Of a stretch of DNA of 64,000 nucleotides, positions 60,573 to 64,000 are shown piece after piece; the stretch's first letter is position 1, and each line of letters starts with the position of its first letter. The translations under genes were made by a program, and so were the position numbers. Source of the stretch: Dermatemys mawii (lineage: Eukaryota; Chordata; Testudines; Dermatemydidae). The notes below the pieces were generated by a model, which did not search any database, was not told the DNA's origin, and was given only the letters and a program-made list of their open reading frames with translations. Location of the stretch: assembly GCA_007922305.1 (NCBI GenBank), contig ML677358.1, forward strand, positions 9,426,576 to 9,490,575. The letters run 5' to 3'.

Positions 60573-60690
60573 GTTAGAAATCTCTGCTACATGGTGACGA
60601 GGCGAGAGAAAATGAAACACTCCATTTGCAAACTTCAGGAGCAGATCTTCCATCTCCAGATGCAACTGATCAAGAAGGATCTTTATCCAG
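60573..60690 (+). CDS. JADE2: JADE2 coding exon f (coiled-coil start)
   Basis: TTTCTGCAG acceptor and CCAG|GTAGAT donor. 118 bases; it starts in phase 0 and ends after the first base of a Gly or other G-starting codon. It encodes VRNLCYMVTRREKMKHSICK and then a Gln/Leu-rich helix (LQEQIFHLQMQLIKKDLYP). The LQEQIFHLQM wording is that of JADE2; JADE1 has VQEQIFNLYT at this place. The next exon must start with two bases completing the codon and is outside the window. Confidence 0.96.
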
Positions 60691-60924
60691 GTAGATACTT
60701 CTGCTAGTGGCTTAGGAATACTTGTTATCATAGATGCTTCCAGTTCCATCATCTAATGTGAAACACTCATATCCAAATCTGCACAGGTGGAAGCAAAAGC
60801 ATCACCAGATTAGGTCTTTCATTCATTTTTTTTATGTCGATAAACATGTGGTTGAGCTATCTTGTGGAAAATATAGCACATCGTAGACACTTGGAAGCTT
60901 ATGCCCTGCCCAGGGTAGACTTGT

Positions 60925-61490
60925 GATAGAGCACAGGAGTCAGAACCTGGGTTCAAGCCTCTGTTTCACCACAGACTCACTGTGCCATCGTGGTCAAGTT
61001 ATTTAGGCCCCAGTTCTGCCTTCTTATAAAAGTCAGTAAGAGTTTCACCCTTTAAGTGAGGGCAGAATTGGGACTTTATCTTCTCTGAGTCTCCAGGTAT
61101 GTCTGTACTAGAGTTGGCGGGTTACACTCCAACTCAAGAAGATAGACCCAGGTTAGCTCTGATCGAGCTATGTGCTAACAGAGTATAGCTGTGGCAGCAC
61201 GAGGGGGCTAGCCTCCCCGAGTCTGATCCCAGCCGAGACCATAGGTGTGTGTTCAGGGTGGCTAGCCCCTCCTGGTGCTCTCACTGCCACTGCTTCGTTC
61301 TTGTTTTTAGCGCGCTAGGTTGATCAGAGATAGCATGGGCATATCTACTGAAGCTGGAATTTACATCTCGAGTGTATACACAGCCTCAGTTTCCCCAACT
61401 GCAAAATGGGGCCAAGGGAGGCTTTAAAATTGACAGGTGATCAAGCATTGTGCATTTTGAGTATTCTGATTATTACCATTTTATTAAGAC
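60925..61490 (+). mobile_element. MIR-type SINE split by a MITE
   Basis: The left part has GAGCACAGGAGTCAGAACCTGG, CACCACAGACTCACTGTGCC and TGGTCAAGTTATTTAGG. The right part resumes at 61384 with CCTCAGTTTCCCCAACTGCAAAATGGGG. A palindromic MITE separates them, and 61010-61080 may be a second small insertion. Confidence 0.7.
61096..61383. mobile_element. Harbinger-like MITE inside a MIR
   Basis: The left end GGTATGTCTGTACTAGAGTT faces the reversed right end GGCTGTGTATACACTCGAGA. Inside, GGCTAGCCTCCCCGAG and CTAGCCCCTCCTGGTG form inverted-type similarity. The target duplication is unclear (TCC/TCA). Confidence 0.6.
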
Positions 61491-61611
61491 CAGGGAAGAG
61501 TACCTTTCCTGCCCTGACTCTGTTGAGAGCCTGAGATGGTGGTTTTCACTGACCCTATGCAAAGTAGATCTGTATCACCTCAAAGTAATAAACGCTAATC
61601 ATTTTGCTGGA

Positions 61612-61651
61612 TAGTTAAATTAAGACATCAGCTGGATAGTTAAATTAAGAC
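61612..61651. repeat. Short direct duplication
   Basis: CTGGATAGTTAAATTAAGAC occurs twice, with CATCAG between the copies. It looks like a recent local slippage or repair duplication. Confidence 0.85.
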
Positions 61652-62742
61652 AAGAGATGCTGTGGCTGGAGCACATTGTTCCGTTCCAACTCCTCCTTTT
61701 CCTGTTTGGATGGTGATTAGAAATCCTGGGTGCAAGGCGAGAGAGGTTGGTGGTTTTAGTTGTGGCATCTGGCTCGTTGGCATGTTTTAGTAGCAGTTGC
61801 ATTGGCTTCTTGACAGTTGCCTCTGGCTCTGTTAAGAATCAAAGGTTAAGCTGTTGATGGAATGTCTTTTGCTCCTAGATGCCATCTCATTCTGAACACT
61901 GATTGTCTGTAATTCACTCGGCTGTGTGTATCTATTAGTGGAGAACATCATGCATACAGTCCGGGAAGCACTTGGCAGCATTTTATTAAGTAGCGAATAT
62001 AGAATTAATTTCTTTCTTTGATTTTTCTGTTGAGCCCACATCTCATAAATTCCTCCTCCTTTTTTCAATGGCGGTACAAGACTCAAAAAACAAGGCTGCT
62101 GCATAACAGTTTTTCCAGAAACAGCATCTGGCTCTTTGGCAGACTCTTCCGCCAGTTGTTGTGTTTGTGGCTTTGGAGTTGCTTTTGAAGCCATCACGTG
62201 TTTGGGGTTTCTTAGGAACTGTCTGGACTGCACTTTCCCTTACCAATGTTCCCTTTGACTCAAGTTTTGAGTCTGAGAAATGTTGTGTTGAAAAGTTTTT
62301 GACTTTGATTCTGTGTAAATTTTTCTTGGTACCCTGACCCAGTCTGCTGTGTGGTGCAGCGAGGAAAGTCCAATAATCATGTACAGTATGGCCTAATCAG
62401 AGATGGGCCCAAGCCACAAAAAGTCTGATACTGCCTGAGGCTGACCAGCCATGACACTGATTATCTGGAGTGGAAATTTCAGGTGTTCAGCACTTCTCAG
62501 AATAGGACCTACCTTCTGGATCCAGATCAAAACTATCCCAAAGTTGTGGGGAAGTTGTGCCTTAAGTCTTTGATTGGGGCCTGTTTTATATAGAGGCCTG
62601 AATAGTAGAGATAGCGAGTGTTGAGCACTTGCTGATCCCACTGGGACAGACTCTGATAACCTTTACTGAAAGATACCTTACTCCACAAGTGATCACATGG
62701 CAATCAGTGGAGCTACTTGTTGACATTGTGAATAAGAGTAGA

Positions 62743-63365
62743 AGAATCATAGGGTTAGAAGGGACCACAAGGGGTCATCTAGTCCAGTGGTTCTCAACCA
62801 GAGGTACATGTACCCCTCAGGGTAACCAAAGATCTTCCAGGGGAACATCAGTTCATGCAGATATTTGCCTAGTTTCACAACAGACTTCATAAAAACAACT
62901 AGCAAAGTCAGTACATATTAAAATTTCATACAGACAATGACTTGTTTATACTGCTCTATATACTATACACTGAAATATAAGTACACTATTTATATTCCAG
63001 TTTATTTTATAATTATATAGTAAAAATGAGAACATAAGCAATTTTTCAGTAATAGTGTGTTGTGACATTTTTGTATTTTTATGTCTGATTTTGTAAGCAA
63101 GTTGTTTTTAAGTGAGGTGAAACTTGAGGGTGCGCAAGACAAATCAGACTCCTGAAAGGGGTACAGTAGTCGGAGAACCCCTGATCTAGTCTAACCCCCG
63201 CCTAGATGCAGGATTTGTCATGTCTAAACCATTCAAGAGAGATGGCTCTCTAGCCTCCTTTTGAAAACCTACAGTGAAGGAGCTTCCCCAACCTCCTGAG
63301 GCATCTGTTCCATTGTCCTACTGTTCTTACACTTAGGAAGTTCTTCCTGAGATTTAATCCAGTTT
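62743..63365 (-). mobile_element. CR1 3' end, split by a hAT MITE
   Basis: 62743-62784 reads AAGAATCATAGGGTTAGAAG…GGGTCATCTAGTC and continues after the insertion with ATCTAGTCTAACCCCCGCC, TAAACCATTCAAGAGAGATG, CTTCCCCAACCTCCTGAGGC and GGAAGTTCTTCCTGAGATTT. This is the usual reversed CR1 3' order. The split is exactly at ATCTAGTC. Confidence 0.92.
62785..63183. mobile_element. hAT-type MITE, 399 bp, perfect 8-bp target duplication
   Basis: The ends are CAGTGGTTCTCAACCAGAGG and (reversed) CAGGGGTTCTCCGACTACTG. The duplication ATCTAGTC at 62777-62784 and 63184-63191 is identical. Same family as 35155-35688. The A/T-rich interior has no reading frame. It sits inside a CR1 tail, so it is younger than that CR1. 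Confidence 0.96.
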
Positions 63366-63810
63366 CTTGATTTTATTTTGAGTTGTGGGTCATAAGCATC
63401 CCTCTGAAATTAGGTGTGCATCTACAAAGCCTAGGGTATTATGACCAGAAGGGTTGCTTTAAACCTTTACCTACTTTGAAAGTAAGAAGATTTCCGTGTG
63501 ACAGCATGTGAAGTCCAGAAACAAGAACTTCTCTCAATGACTTGAAGGAATGAGGAATTTTACTGCTGTAAAATTGTAAGTGTTCAAGCTTGTATCTGAG
63601 CAGTATTTGTTGTTTCCTTAAAATAAATGGGAATGACTTTCGAATGGACACTTCATCATGGTTTTATTTCCCATGGGGGAAATTAAGCCAATCTGAACAG
63701 TAAGCCGTCATGAGATGCAGATCTCCACAGTTTTGTTCAGCTAAGGAGAATGAAGAATGTACCAAAATGAAGCTCTAATAAGTGAGTGAATAAATCAGTG
63801 ATAATAGAAG

Positions 63811-64000
63811 TGACAATGAGTCCTGTGGCGCCTTAAAGACTAACTAAAGTATTAGAGCATAAACTTTCGTGGGCTAATACCCACTTCGTCGGATGCGTGC
63901 AGTGGCTACTGCATGCATCCGACGAAGTGGGTATTAGCCCACGAAAGCTTATGCTCTAATACTTTAGTTAGTCTTTTAGGTGCCACAGTACTCTTTGTCA
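63811..64000. mobile_element. Foldback (palindromic) MITE, 190 bp
   Basis: 63811-63900 and the reverse complement of 63911-64000 agree at 84 of 90 positions. Three more bases pair inside the loop, leaving GGCT as apex. The arms carry AAGACTAACTAAAGTATTAG, CTTTCGTGGGCTAATACCC and ACTTCGTCGGATGC. I recall this repeat as very frequent in turtle genomes; the superfamily is not clear to me. It may continue past the window edge. No coding capacity. Confidence 0.9.

Larger units (their letters stand above)
60691..64000. other. JADE2 intron, 5' part only
   Basis: It starts GTAGAT and runs to the end of the window without an exon. It contains a MIR split by a MITE, a CR1 split by a hAT MITE and a foldback element. 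61490-62740 and 63370-63810 hold nothing further that I can name, apart from a near-direct duplication at 61612-61651 (CTGGATAGTTAAATTAAGAC twice). Confidence 0.8.

Overview
The window reads as intron-rich vertebrate nuclear DNA, most probably from a cryptodiran turtle. There are six short exons with canonical AG/GT borders spread over 47 kb. The spacer between them holds CR1 LINE tails, MIR-type SINEs, hAT, Harbinger-like and pogo-like MITEs, LTRs, and two copies of a tRNA-derived SINE with a CR1-type tail, the architecture known from tortoises and other cryptodiran turtles. The host call rests on remembered repeat families, not on a search.

One host gene is visible: the middle of JADE2 (PHF15) on the + strand. 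Exons lie at 13759-13928, 34566-34777, 41174-41341, 42934-43050, 50887-51348 and 60573-60690. They join in frame (1,247 coding bases, about 415 residues). Together they encode the end of the EPC-like region, PHD1, the zinc knuckle and second PHD finger, and the start of the coiled-coil-like C-terminal half. The first coding exons lie upstream of base 1 and the last ones downstream of base 64000, so neither promoter nor polyadenylation site is in view. JADE proteins are scaffold and histone-reading subunits of the HBO1 (KAT7) acetyltransferase complex.

Region by region: 1-13758 is intron with CR1, MIR and palindromic MITE relics. 13929-34565 is a 20.6-kb intron that carries, in antisense, a 2.5-kb DNA transposon with an unbroken 561-codon reading frame (16952-18637) between imperfect inverted repeats, plus hAT MITEs, CR1 and a 1.3-kb C-rich element. 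34778-41173 holds a hAT MITE invaded by a SINE, a 35-bp minisatellite with an assembly gap, and a pogo-like MITE packed with hairpins. 43051-50886 holds two more hAT MITEs. 51349-60572 holds CR1, a SINE and two LTR-like blocks. 60691-64000 holds a MIR split by a MITE, a CR1 split by a hAT MITE, and an almost perfect 190-bp foldback that runs to the last base.

I found no operon, CRISPR array, tRNA or rRNA gene, or other host protein-coding gene. The most interesting material is mobile: the intact transposon gene, hAT elements whose target duplications mostly share a central TA, the reciprocal nesting of elements, and the hairpin arrays.
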